Origin: Oscarella lobularis
Taxonomy: Eukaryota > Porifera > Homoscleromorpha > Homosclerophorida > Oscarellidae
Length of the DNA: 64,000 nt
NCBI RefSeq assembly: GCF_947507565.1
Contig: NC_089187.1
Coordinates: 2,108,001-2,172,000 of the forward strand
Reading direction: 5' to 3'
Shown here: piece by piece, positions 32,001 through 44,146 of the stretch
Layout of the letters: every line of letters begins with the position of its first letter
Position numbering within the stretch: position 1 is the first letter of the stretch
Program-made: the position numbers and the translations under genes
Notes under the pieces: model-generated
Told to the model about the DNA's origin: nothing
Databases searched by the model: none
The model's input: only the letters and a program-made list of their open reading frames with translations

Positions 32001-35000
32001 ATGGCGAGTCACGCCCCAATCCGCTGGACGGGCGCCGCCGCGGCCGTAACAGCCGCATCGATTATCTCCTACGTCAACACGCTCAATCACGAGCTCGTTC
32101 ACGACGACATATTCGCGATACGGGACAACGCGGACGTTCGCCAATCAGCGAGTCTGACGTCCGTTTTCGAGAACGACTTCTGGGGCAAATCGATGTCGAG
32201 CAACACGAGCCACAAATCGTATCGTCCGATGACGATACTAACGTTCCGGCTCAATCATCAGTTGCACGGCATCGAGCCCCTTGGTTATCATTTGACTAAC
32301 GTCTGTCTTCACGCTCTCGTTTGTTTGGCATATTTTAAATTTTGCGCGAAATGGGTTTGGGGAGACGTCGGACTCGCTCTGGCTGCGGCCTTGCTATTTG
32401 CAGTACATCCTATTCACGTTGAAGCTGTACTACAAAAATCAATAACGGGTATCCTTATCTTATCGGATTCACTGTAGGTGGCTGGTGTCGTGGGGAGAGC
32501 GGAACTGCTAGCATGTCTACTCGTTATTTTAGGACTAGAACTGTACATAAGGTAGAGAATTGACCAACTACTGATGACCCTACTTATACTATTACGTTAG
32601 ATGTCTTTCGACGTGTGAAAGTGCGCCGTTTCCGTGTGTTTTGAGACCGGCCTACTTTGCATTGAGTCTAATGTTTGGAGCCGTTGCCATGCTCTGCAAA
32701 GAGCAGGGAATCACTATCTATGCCATCTACGTTATCTATGACGTCCTAATAGCGTCTCGTCGCGGAACGGAAGAGTACAAAGTCCTAACTAAACATCATA
32801 TAAAGTATCATCGTTTCTCTTTAGATTAATAAAAGAACCCAGTTGGGATGCTTTGTTCACCAAAGCCAGGCCACTTCTTCTAAGATTTATAACAATAGCA
32901 GTCACAGTAAGAAAGAAATTGATTCTCCTAATAAACCGTATTTTTCAAATTTCTCTAGGTTTTTTGCCTACTTGCTTTTCGCCTATGGATGCTCAACGGT
33001 CAATTGCCTAATTTTTCTGCCGAAGATAATCCGGCCTCGTTTGCTAACGCGACGTCAACTCGAGTGATGACCTACGTCTATTTGCTCGCATTCAACGCGC
33101 AGCTCCTATTGGCTCCTATCACTCTATGCTACGATTGGCAGATGGGAAGTATACCCTTGGTCGAGCGCGTGACCGATATAAGAAACGCATCGACTATTGT
33201 TTTCTGTCTATTTTTCGGCGGTCTCGTTTTCAAGGCTTTGAAAGCCAAGGTAAAAGAGCACGTAATTTTTTCTGACTTGAGTTGGTCAATTATTTTTTCT
33301 AGTCGTCTGAATGTCGTGTCGTTTTGCTTGGGCTTACCTTAGTCGTCCTGCCCTTTCTTCCCGCTTCGAATATCTTCTTCCGAGTTGGATTCGTCGTTGC
33401 TGAGCGAATTCTTTACATACCAAGGTTGAATCGATTCTACAAAGACAAAGACGAGTCAGGAATTTTTCTTTCCCCCTTATTCAGTCTAGGTTTTTGCCTA
33501 CTAGTTGTACAAGGCTATAGTAAACTACAGAAAATCCTCGGTGATAGAATATCGATTGCACTCAAAACGACTCTTGCTCTACTTATTGCTCTACTCATGT
33601 GGAAAACAGTGGCAAGAAATATGGTTTGGCAATCAAGGGAAACTCTATTCCGGTACGAAATTCCTATACCACCACGTCTTTTTTGAGGGGAGTCATAGCG
33701 CTTTCTCCTTTCTCTCTCTCAAAGGTCCGCGCTGTATGATAATCCCCACAATGCCAAAGTGCACTACAATTACGCAAATTTCCTAAAAGATTCGCACAGA
33801 AACGACGAGGCGATCGAACACTATCGGCTCGCCTTGAAATACGCCCCAGAGCACGCCAGCTCAAACAACAACCTGGGAACGCTGCTTGGAGACAACCCAG
33901 AGGTCAGACTTTAGACTCTCCCTGGTTTCTAACGTATAACCCCTGTTAGGCGGAGAAGCACTATCTGACTGCTATTCAATCTAATCCGCAGCACTCCAGG
34001 GCCTATTTTAATCTGGGAAACCTATACCGGTAATAGTACAACCACTGAGAGTCTAATCATCTGCAACGTTGTATGCATAGCAGCCAGGAAAAAACTAATA
34101 AAGCCGAGAAAGCGCTGAGAGAAGCAGTGAGGTAAATAAACTATATAGATTATAAAAAATGCGATCCCTTATAATTTTATCTTCTAGATTAGATCCCAAG
34201 TACGTCGACGCGTGGACTGTTCTCGGATGCGTCGTGGGAGCCGAGGGTCGTCTCGACGAATCGTTGCAGATTCACGAGCGCGCGATCGCGCTCGATCCGC
34301 TGCACGCGGACGCCCACAACAACTTGGGAGCTCACTACGTTCGCATGGAGCGCAACGAGAAGGCGATAGCGAGCTACGATCGAGCGTTAAGTATCAGTCC
34401 CAATCACAGCGTCGCGATGACGAATAAGGGTAGACTATTGAGAACGATGGGTCGAACGAACGAAGCGGAGAAACTGTACAGGCGGTAAGTCAGTGTAAGA
34501 GAGAGGGCAAGTTTATTGGGAGTTTTCTACTATAGGGCCTTAGACATAAAGAGAACAGGCACGACTTTGAATTATTTAGGAAGTCTTTTGTTTAATACGG
34601 AACGGTATGCGGAGGCTGCTGTCGCGTTTCGAGAGGCGCTCAATATCGACGCTGCGGAGGACGTCGAAGTCCATCAGAACTACGTAACGCTGTCCTATTA
34701 GACTTGCGCGCATTGTAGCCGTTCTGCGTTCAAGGCGCACGCTTTGAGTAAGCTCGGAAACGCTTCCCAAGCGATCGACGTGCTCGAACGTCTCCTGCAA
34801 GCGCGTCCGGGGGAGTCGAGCGCCCGAGTGCACTTAGCAGCGCTACTATCTAACACTAAGAATCTCGAAAAGGTTCCTCGCTACACTTTGGGATTTTATG
34901 CGTAAACGGCGCGAGTGTTTGTTCGCAGGCTGTGCGGGTTTTGGAAGAGGGAGGCGAGACCGATTCGGAGGTGCTCTACATGAAGGGTAATCTTCTAAAG

Positions 35001-35313
35001 GACATGAATAAATTGGACGATGCAATTCGGGCAAGACTCGTACGTCCCCAGTATTTCAAACTAGAAATGAATTCTATAGGCCTACTCGAGAGCCGTGCAT
35101 ATCAACTCTAAGCACGCCTCGGCGTGGATGAACTTGGGAGCAGTCTATCATCTGAAGGTAGCATACAGTATGGGGTCCCCTAACCGAAGTTTCTCTCTGC
35201 AGGGCGACTATTCCACGGCGCGAGAGAAATACAATGAAGCCCTGCGGCTCGATCCACGCAACGAAATAATCAAAGCGAATTTAGAAAAAGTGGCGAGGAA
35301 GTTGAATAATTAA
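32001..35313 (+). CDS. TMTC1: TMTC1-type protein O-mannosyltransferase with TPRs
   Basis: ER multi-pass O-mannosyltransferase that modifies cadherin-type domains, with lumenal TPRs. About a dozen exons, starting 32001-32426 and 32478-32551. The N-terminal part holds ELVHDDIFAIRDNADVR (the acidic DD motif of GT-C enzymes), NDFWGKSM, SHKSYRPMTILTFRLNHQL, YHLTNVCLHALV and FAVHPIHVEAV AGVVGRAE. FNAQLLLAPITLCYDWQMGS and IPLVERVTDIRN match TMTC1 better than TMTC2. FRVGFVVAERILYIP follows. From about 33,750 on come TPR units such as ALDPLHADAHNNLGAHYVRM, and the last exon ends KLNN. Start chosen as the ATG giving the expected short cytosolic N-terminus before the first helix. Confidence 0.88.
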
Positions 35314-35466
35314 AATAGTGACGTCATAATTAATAAACACAATTATGACGTCGTGATTAATTTAATTAATTGACGCAATTATGACGTCGTGTGTGTGCAT
35401 GAGACTTACTTCTTCTAATGAATTGCCCCTCGAGGGCGTTGTTTTCGTTTCGAATGATCACTGCGC

Positions 35467-36204
35467 ATGTGTGATATGGCCGTCGTCGAGACGATTCTCG
35501 TCGTGTTCGACTTCGATCACACTCTGATCGACGTCAACTCCGACACGTGGATTCTCGCGCTCAAACCCGATCTGAAGCGTCTTCTCCAGCGTCGCTCGGG
35601 CGTCTGCTGGACGGATTTGATGAACGACGTCTTTGCGGGACTGTTCGACGAAGGCGTCGGACCCGAGGCGATTCGCCAATGCGTCGAGAAGGTTCCCTTT
35701 CACGACGACATGAAAAAGACGTGCTCGCTCCTAGCGCGCGCTCAGAATATAAACCTGTTATTGATATCCGACGCTAATCGAGTTTTCATCGATACGATTC
35801 TATCTGCTCACGGATTGGACGCCGCTTTCGATAAAATTTATACCAATCCAGCCGAATTCGACGAAAGTGGGCGTCTCAGAGTCAGTTATCATCACACCCA
35901 CGCATGTAAAAGATGTCCCAAAAATCTCTGCAAGGGAACGGTGCTGAAAGATTATCTAAAAGACGTTAGTTACGCTAAAAAAATCTATGTCGGAGATGGA
36001 AAGGGAGACGTTTGCCCATGCTTACTGTTGGATTCCCCCACTGACTACGTTCTAGCAAAGACGGGCTTTCCCTTACTGGAAATCCTTCGGGATCCCGATG
36101 TGGGGTTCAAAGGAAATTTGGTTCCGTGGAACACGGGGACCGACGTGCTGGAATTCGTGTACAAAGAAATATTAAGAACAGGGGCCCCGGGTGTTCGATT
36201 TTAG
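35467..36204 (+). CDS. PHOSPHO2: PHOSPHO1/2-like HAD phosphatase (pyridoxal phosphate phosphatase type)
   Basis: Single-exon, 245 residues, matching the family's 240-270. HAD motif I is FDFDHTLIDVNSDTW, where NSDTW is typical of PHOSPHO2. Motif II is LLISDAN, the motif III lysine is near CKGTVLKDY, and motif IV is YVGDGKGDVCP. Cys-rich HACKRCPKNLCKG is also a family feature. Substrate could be pyridoxal 5'-phosphate or phosphoethanolamine/phosphocholine. The start may be the Met at 35467 or the one nine bases on. It converges with the Cobl-like gene (143 bases apart). Confidence 0.85.
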   Translation: MCDMAVVETILVVFDFDHTLIDVNSDTWILALKPDLKRLLQRRSGVCWTDLMNDVFAGLFDEGVGPEAIRQCVEKVPFHDDMKKTCSLLARAQNINLLLISDANRVFIDTILSAHGLDAAFDKIYTNPAEFDESGRLRVSYHHTHACKRCPKNLCKGTVLKDYLKDVSYAKKIYVGDGKGDVCPCLLLDSPTDYVLAKTGFPLLEILRDPDVGFKGNLVPWNTGTDVLEFVYKEILRTGAPGVRF

Positions 36205-36346
36205 TGTTATTATGTCGAATACAAATATAAAAACTATGAAATTTTGGGTGTGTGAAATTAGCAGATAAAGATAAATACACGACAAGTCGGGAAAGCAGCC
36301 TGATTACCGTTCCCTTTGATTTACGAGCAGAAATGCATGACGTTAT

Positions 36347-39300
36347 TTATTCCCATTCACCACCATCTTCTTCATTCTCATCAAAACCATTGGACTTCCT
36401 CCCTAAGCAAATATATCTGTTATTTACAAATAAGCGTAATGGAAGAAGTGACTCACTGTCAATCATTTTCTTTCGCCTGACGTCCAATGCGTCAAATAGT
36501 GCCGCAGCCATGCCGGTATGGCCAGTAGATTTCCGTCTCGGCTGAACGTCGGGAATCTAACAAGCGGAAAATGAAATATAGATAATGACGTGCGCTTTCC
36601 TATGTCACTTTTTTCAGGTTGGACTGCTGCTTTCCTTCCCTTATATCCGTCAAAACTTCCGAATACGTATCGCTGTACTCGCCGTAGAGCGTACGCAAAT
36701 CCAACTCCGAGTTCCAACGCAATTTGAGACCTTTCTTTCCGTGCGGTCCCGAGCTCAAAGCCGACGAACTCACGGACGTTCGATTGACGCGATCGTGAGC
36801 ACCGCCGCTCGATAAAAGATCCTCTTGGCTGTGACTACGTTTCGACAGACTTCTGTGCGGCGAAACGCCGTCGTCGCTCTTCTTCGTCGGCGTACCGTCG
36901 TCGTCGTCGCTCGGAGGGTCGACAGGAGGCAAAGGAGGAGGAGAAGATGAAGGGGGGGAATCGCCATGAGGCTTCTCTGAGTCTTCTTCCTTGCCATTTT
37001 CCGCCGGGTCGGTCTCCTTCGCTGCTCCGTTGGTGGACGGTTCCTCTGCATTGCTGATTGCTTTCTGAGGAATCGACGCTGCGTCAGGAGAAGGAAGTGA
37101 AACGTCATCGGGCGGCACTGGTGGAGAACTCGACTCTGCATCATCGCTTTTTTGATCAGGCTCGGAATTGATGATTGGACCTGACACTGTACCGGGCTCA
37201 TCGTCAGGCACATTGGGTACTATAAGTGGTTCCGTGGGAGCAGCACCGTCTGCTGAAGTCATAGTCACAACGTCTTCTGGAGTGCTTGACACTGCTGCCG
37301 GGTCATTTCTATTCACGTCTGTAGTCGAAGGGACATCTGACGTATCGTCATCCGTTTGCACAACGGGAGGAGGTAGATCATCGTTCGACGGTTCGTCGGT
37401 GGGAGAATTCGATGTGGCATCGATGGTTTCTCCTTGATGATCTTCAACAGTAGTAGTAGCGTTGCCGTCCAATGCTGCGTCAGGAAGAGGCGTCGGAGAA
37501 ACGTCAGCACTCGGCTCTGCGTTTTCGATTTCTTCTCGAGGACTGGACGCTGTTTTGGCATCAGGAAGGGACGACGGTTCAGCTTCGCTTATGTCAAAGT
37601 TCTTCGGTTGATCCTCCGCGCCGTCAACGAGGTCGACATCCGTTTTCTCTTCCGTTGTAGGGTAAACTGGTTTAGGCGTTTCGTCCTTCTGAGTTTCCGT
37701 TAGCAAACCGCTATCAGCTGAAGCCACATCAACCGCAGATCCTTCCTTTTCAACGTCCTCTTTTGCTGTTTCACCCACTACCTTATCAGCTGTATCGTCC
37801 ACCGAAACATCGGGCTCGATTGCCGGAGGTGCCGGCAACGAATCTTCGACCTTGTCCTCGGCGACGTCATCGTCAAACAATGACGGCGGCGGCGGAGGAA
37901 GCGAGGTCGTCGACGACTGCTTGCTCATCGACGGCGGCGGCGGAGGCGGAAACAGCTCGTCAACATCGGCAATAGGCGGCGGCGGAAGAGCGACAAAATC
38001 GTCACCATCATCGACGGTAAATAGAGAATCAGGAGGAGGTGGAAGCGCATCAGGTGAAGGACACAAATCCGCATCAGGAGCCGGCAGCGAATCCTTCTCC
38101 TCTTCTCCGGCATCCAACGGCAACGGTGGTGGCAGAGGCGACGGCCTATTGACGGAGTCCGTCGTTTCTTCCAACAATAGAGGAGACGGCGGCGATTTCT
38201 TATTCGTCAATAATAGATGAGAGGATGGCGAAGGCGGCGGAGGCGAGTCGGCGGGCGGCGGAGGAATCGTAAAAACGATTGGAGCCGACGGTTTATTATT
38301 ACCAGACGTCTTTCGTTCAGACGACATCGTCGTCGTCGTCGTCGTTGTCGTCGTCGTCGTCGTCGTAGGTGGCGTCGGTGGCGTGTTTGCCTTTTTCTCG
38401 AAGCGCGGCGAATTGCCCTCGCTTCCCGCGTCGTTCACGTCCGGAAACGATCCGACGACCTTTCGCACTTGTCCCTTGACGCCGCGCACCGTTCCCGTGC
38501 CGTCCGACAGGACTAAACCTTTCAGCACGGCCGGCGGCGTCTCCGATCTTTCTCTCAACAACGGCGACGGCGGCGTCGCCGCCGCCGCCGCGTCGTCGGG
38601 AAGCGGAAGAGTGCTCGATCGACCTCGCTTGACCACTTTTGCATAAACCGGTTCCTGCTTCGGCGACACCGATCCGAGCTCTTTCCGTCTCGCTGCTGGC
38701 GAATCGGCGTACGGAATCGGCTTTATTGGCGGAGCCAATCGCTTTGACCGAGGAGATGGCTGAGGTGAAGGCAGAGTACCGGCTCGGCGTCGCGCAAGGG
38801 GGGACTTATCGAAGGGAATTGGCGGTCGCGGTGGAGGTGAAGCGCGCGCCGGCTTCTGTATTATCGGTAAAGCGTAAACCGGCTCACCTTTTTTCTGGTT
38901 CATCATAGGTGAAGGGGGAGGCACGGGCGGTTTGAGTTTAGGAGGTGCCGGTTTGGCGACGATGGGTGGGGGAGGTTTAGTGGGAAGCGGTGGAGCCGCG
39001 GCGGGTTTTTTGGCTATCACAGGCGGCGGCGGTTTCGACGGTTTTGACGGTTTCGGCGGCGGCGGCGGCGGAGAATTCTTGATCGTTTCCTCCTTGATAT
39101 GACCTTCGGCTTCGGCGGCGACCGAATCGAGGAGACTGACCAGTTGATTCATCTCCATCTCGAACGACGATTGAAGATCGCCTAAATAATACGCTAGGAA
39201 TTCTCTATCACGTACGTGATACCAAACGTTAGCCTACCTCGCATGGGCGTCGTTGGCTCGGAGAGATCATCAAGCGGAGGAGGCAATTCATCAACATCCA

Positions 39301-41829
39301 TCGCTACAATCCCACTCAAATCGTCACCATCGCCGGTAGTCAGAGGAGGAGGAGGAGGAGGAGGTAAAAACACTTCGTCTTCGAACATATCAACAGGCGG
39401 CGGCGGCAAATCGTCAGACGGAAGCTCCCCGACGTCGTCAGGCAGCGGCGGCGGCGGAAGTTCCTCCACTGGGCACTCGTCGGACACGGGCGACACGGGC
39501 GACACAACCGGCGGCGGCCCAGGCGGTCGCGACGGACCCAAGCGAATTTTCTTCGGCGAATCGACGTCGCGTGTCGACTTCGATTTATCCGACTCGGATA
39601 GGGATTTCGGTTTGAGCGGCGACGGCGGCGGCGGCGCCGGAGCTTTTCGCTTGACGTTCTGAACAACAACAGGCGCGGGTGTCGAACTCGCACGCGCGTG
39701 CCGTTCGCCGCCGCCGCCGTCGCGCGTCGGCTGCGAGAGACTCGCGATGTTCGGTTCGGAGTCGGCCGGCTTGAGAGCGGCGAGACGGGGCGGGAGTGGC
39801 GCCGGTTTTTTCTTGCGTGGCGTCGCTGATTGGGTGTCGGACGCCGACGAGCCGGCCGATGAGGTGGAGAGCGACGACGGCGACGCTTTGCGTCGCGGCG
39901 GCGGCGGCTTGGAGTCGAGTTTCATTATGGCGCGGAAGCCGGGCGAGCCGCAGACGGCAGACGCCGCTATAAGTGCGCGAAATCGTATAAGACATAGATG
40001 CTAGGCGAGTCTATCTATCTATGAACCTTTCTCGTCTTTCAGGAACGCTTCCAGTCCGCCTTTAGCGAGAACGAATTGGTTGAGAGCTTTGCATATTTTG
40101 GGGTCTGAGACTTGAGCCTGAGTGAATACAGACAGATGAAGGTTAATAAATAATTAGCCACTGTTGTACCGAAGATACTCCAGCTATTTGAAACAGGCGT
40201 TCCCACTGAGGAGCGATATTGAGAGGCTAGCGAAAGCCAAGACTTAAAAACCAAAGGGACTCATTCTACAAGGGAGAATAAACCTTACCACCAAAGGAAT
40301 GTGACCGTATTGGGGATGACTCTAATAGAGAAGAACCCAATGAGGAAAAACGAGTCAATATATATAACACGTAACCTACTTTTGTTTTCATTGCCGGAGA
40401 CGACTGACGAGCATGCTAAACAAGAAAAATTAGCAAAGAGAACCAGTACAAAAAAAATCAATAACTAACATCGGGTTTCGAAGGAGAAGCGTTGCCAAGA
40501 CCCTTGGGCGGAATAACGCAACTCGACCTCTTCAAAGCTAAAAAATAAAATATTATCTCAAGATAAATATCTTTGTTATTACGTACATCCTTTCTTGTGC
40601 AGCAAACGTATCTCGTTCACTTTCAAATCGCCGACCCGAAGCGTCATATTGACGGCCTTGTGTCGACCGCTCAGCAACTCCAACGAACAGTCGTCCCTTT
40701 TCAAGTTTCTCTTCTCGCATAGATATTCCAAAAAAGCCAGCAACGGCTGCTGAGGCGGCACGGCGACGACCGTCTTTTCGCCGTGATAGGGAAGATGAAC
40801 GACGAGACGAAGTTGCGAAATGCCGCCACTGGTGCCCCCGCCCCCGCCTCCAGTCGCATTTCCATTTGTCAGTGCGACGAGATGAACTTCTTGGATGTCG
40901 AGCGACGTGAGTCGCGTCGATCCGCTGAAGCTGACCGGCTCTTTGCCGGGGCCGGGCGGCGGGAGAGTGAGAGTGTGATGACGAGGGTTCAGATGCCGTC
41001 GCTCGCAGATGAGACAGAGAAGTTTGAGCATGGTGAAACTGAGAAAGAATAGCTATTCAAAAAAACTGCGTGGGTGTGTCTATGTTTTTCACTCACTTTT
41101 GCGGCACGGCTACGACTGTCGTCTGTTTCGCCGGTAAGTGAACGCGAATTTTCAAGTCATTCGACTAAAAAATCGAATTGATTAATTAATTAAAATCTAC
41201 AATCATGATTAATTAATTGACCGAAATCGTCGGCGGGGGCGGGGGCGTTTTCTTTTTCGAATCGTTCGATTTGGACACGACGTTCGTTAGACAGTCTCTA
41301 AACTAAATAAAGACGCCTTGACGTTTTGAATTTCTCGCGCCGATTCGTCGCGCGATACCTGATCGGACGCCTCTTTCGACGCAAATCGGGCGCCGTACAT
41401 CTCGACGTCGTTTTTCGATCCCCACTGAACGAACATGTCCTTGCAGCGCACTTTCATCTCGCCGTGAATCTCGAACGAGATCGTCTAGGAGCGAAAATGA
41501 CGTTCGAGTTGGGGGCGGGACCCTTTCTCTCCTACCGTTCGTCCGTTTTCGATCGCTTCGACCCGATAGGGATCGTCGAAAGCGATCGCAATCGTTCCGA
41601 GCGTCTTCGTGACGGCGATCCATTGCTTTTCCGCATTGGAACAGCGATAGAGGAGCGCGCGAAAGAGAGAAGGGGAGGAGGTGGAGCTCGATTTGACGTG
41701 GGACGACGACGGCGGCGGCGGTGGGGGCGCCGGGGCCTTCGGTCTGCGCGCGACGAGAAGGAAGCCATAGAAATGTGAATTTTGCATCCGTTCGAGATCT
41801 TACCTCGCCAGCTTGCGTTTTGGATCCAT
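36347..41829 (-). CDS. Actin regulator: EVH1, two Cobl-type ubiquitin-like domains, Pro-rich region, WH2 and WASP-like connector/acidic tail
   Basis: About 15 exons, roughly 1,500-1,600 residues. Exon 1 is 41804-41829 (MDPKRKLA). Residues about 35-135 form an EVH1 domain: LFRALLYRCSNAEKQWIAV, FVQWGSKNDVEMYGARFASK, DQFRDCLTNV, with the Tyr, Trp and Phe of the FPPPP-binding triad. Residues about 148-225 and 245-318 are two ubiquitin-like domains of the cordon-bleu kind (LKIRVHLPAKQTTVVAVPQ; LRLVVHLPYHGEKTVVAVPP, then RDDCSLELLSGRHKAV). A very long Pro-rich low-complexity region follows, including a (ACG)n-coded poly-Thr run near 38335. The end has a WH2-like EVLTDIREGKQQSNLKKI, a connector-like GMAAALFDALDVRRKKMID and an acidic tail GFDENEEDGGEWE like WASP-family A motifs. 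Expected to bind actin and Arp2/3 (inference). Confidence 0.8.
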
Positions 41830-42343
41830 CGCGTGATTTTTTATGCCCTATGACGCCACTTCGCCCCTGCGAGAAGCAGCATCTGCTAAGCTCTTAGGGG
41901 AAGCAATCAAAAGATGCCGTGCAGTTAGAAAAAACTGGGAATTTCGGCTGGGGGAACGCCTCCTATACGGGATGGTAAACGACCGTTAACGACGCCCACC
42001 CACGCCCACTTGCAAATGCTGCACGTGATTATGATTAATTTTTGGTCTACAGTACTGTACCTGAACGCCATACGAATTAATTGGTGAAGCTATCGATTCA
42101 CTTGAATTTTCTTCTACAAGTCGAAAATCCGTTGCTTTCATTTCTCTTTTTTTAATTCTGATCAATTTCATATCTGCATGACTGAGTTCTTTTAGTATCT
42201 TTCTGCACGCCGCGCGGCTGTCTATTTAGGAATCACTGAGTTCGTAACAACCGTGACGTGACGTACGTCAATCACAAAGCCACCAATGAGAGCGCGTCTC
42301 GGCCGACAATTGCCAGACGCTCTTTTCAATCTTCGCTCACAGA
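41830..42343. promoter_or_regulatory. Divergent intergenic region, EVH1/Cobl-like gene and TSSK-like kinase
   Basis: 514 bases between head-to-head start codons. AT-rich with scattered AATTAAT motifs and GTGACGTGACGTACGTCA at about 42253, a cluster of ACGT cores. No other gene seen. Confidence 0.5.
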
Positions 42344-43830
42344 ATGGCGGGCGGAGACATAGACAAATACGCCTTGGGAGCCACACTCGGCACGGGCGCG
42401 TACGCCAAAGTCAAACTGGCCCAACGACGAGATTCGGGCGCTAAGGTAAGAAAATACTAGGGACTGAAGACTGACATATGCCCACAGAAGCGACTCTTCG
42501 TCCTTTCATGCCCAGCTAGCTGTGAAGATTGTTAACAAAAAGAGAGCTCCGAAGGACTATCTAGCAAAATTTCTCTGTCGAGAAATGGAAGTCCTATCAC
42601 AACTACAACACCAGCATATTGTGGGCGCGCGGCGCGCTCTCCATACCACGGCACCGCTCACTCGATTTTTTTCAGATAAAATTACACGAAATTCTTGAAA
42701 CCGAGCAAAAGGTATACTTCGTCATGGACGTCGCCGAGGGCGGCGACCTTCTCGACTACATCAACAATCGCGGATACCTGTCGGAAGATGAATCACGTCG
42801 CGTACTCCGGCAGACGGTGCTCGCTGTCCAGCACTGCCACGAAAACGGCATCGTACACAGGTGCGAGCGCGCTGGGCGATTGCGACCTATATAGTCGATT
42901 CCTTAGAGATTTGAAGTGCGAGAACATTTTGTTGGATAAAAATAACGACGTTAAAGTTTCGGACTTCGGCTTTGCGAGACCGTTTCGAAAGTCGCAGCTA
43001 CTGGAGACGTTTTGCGGCTCCTATGCGTACGCGTCGCCCCAAATTCTCAACGGAGAGCCGTACGAGGGAAATCTGTCCGACATATGGAGCATGTGAGAAT
43101 TCGCGCAAGATTTTCGTGAAAAATAGATTTTTTTCAGGGGAGTCGTCGCCTTTGCTATGGTCTGCGGTCGTCTTCCATTCAACGACTCAAACGTCAAAGT
43201 CCTGATGGCGCAAATTCGCGGACGACTGAATTTCTCGTCGAGAACGTCTCCAGGTAAAATCCTAAAATATTCAAAGTCTATACATTCGTTATGTTTCACG
43301 CTAGAATGTCGCGATTTGATTCGCAAGATGCTCGCCATTCGAGCCGAAGAACGAATTACGATCAAAGGCATTCTCCGACATCCCTTCCTCGCCGTCGAAT
43401 CGACGTCACCAACTAAGACGATACGACCGCCGAGCATAATGTGCGCGTCGCCGCACAGCACGGCGGCGTTCAAAGAAATTGTCAAAGAGGAGGAAAAGGC
43501 GACGATAGCGGCGAAAACTTCGAACACGAACATTTCGCCGAAAAACTCGAAAGGAAATCAAAGGTGACATTTTTTAATGGATTTCGAGGGGAGGAGTTCT
43601 TGGAGTTATTCTCTTGAAGGGAAACGGATTCGGTTACTGAGAAAATCGAAGCTTTGCTTCTGGACGACTCGCGAGAGGCCCGAAGCGAGTCGAATGATGG
43701 TAGTAGCGGCGAAGGCGTCGCTGGCAATCGGCGAAAGAGTTCGAGCGCCGACAGCCAGCACAAAAAGAAGGGCGTCTTCGCCAAGTTCAAACGATCGGGC
43801 AAGGACTTTTTTAAAAATTTGAAATTGTAG
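42344..43830 (+). CDS. Testis-specific serine kinase (TSSK)-like protein kinase
   Basis: Six or seven exons. [26 protein letters not shown] gives the glycine-rich loop, [16 protein letters not shown] the lysine, and [16 protein letters not shown] the hinge. [13 protein letters not shown] is the catalytic loop and [11 protein letters not shown] the [38 protein letters not shown] and [13 protein letters not shown] match TSSK kinases of the CAMK group. A Lys/Ser-rich tail follows, ending [10 protein letters not shown] with the stop at 43828. TSSKs act in spermiogenesis in mammals; in this organism the role is unknown. Invertebrate kinases of this kind are sometimes annotated as TSSK1/2/4-like. 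Confidence 0.85.
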
Positions 43831-43972
43831 AGAGAGAGAGAGAGAGAGGGAGATGATTCTCATTCTTCGCATTTGAACTTTACAATTTGATAACGAGCAT
43901 CACAGTGCCCCATCGACCTGAATAATAGACATTTAGTCATAAACCCAATTCTACCTGACACGAGTCAATCAA

Positions 43973-44114
43973 TTATTGCGCATCGAGATGCCCTTTCTGC
44001 TCCAATTGCATACGAATTTTGGCGTACATTGGCTCTTCGAGAGTTCCCTTAGCCCGCTTCGTTTTAGGATGAGAAGGACCGTAGACCTGGGAACACAACG
44101 TTTGGTCATAAAAG

Positions 44115-44146
<32 letters not shown>

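Noticed and set aside
37852-38220. Several Gly/Ser-rich + strand frames of 70-148 codons (also at 39216-39662)
   Set aside because: Mirror images of the Pro- and Asp-rich coding exon on the minus strand.
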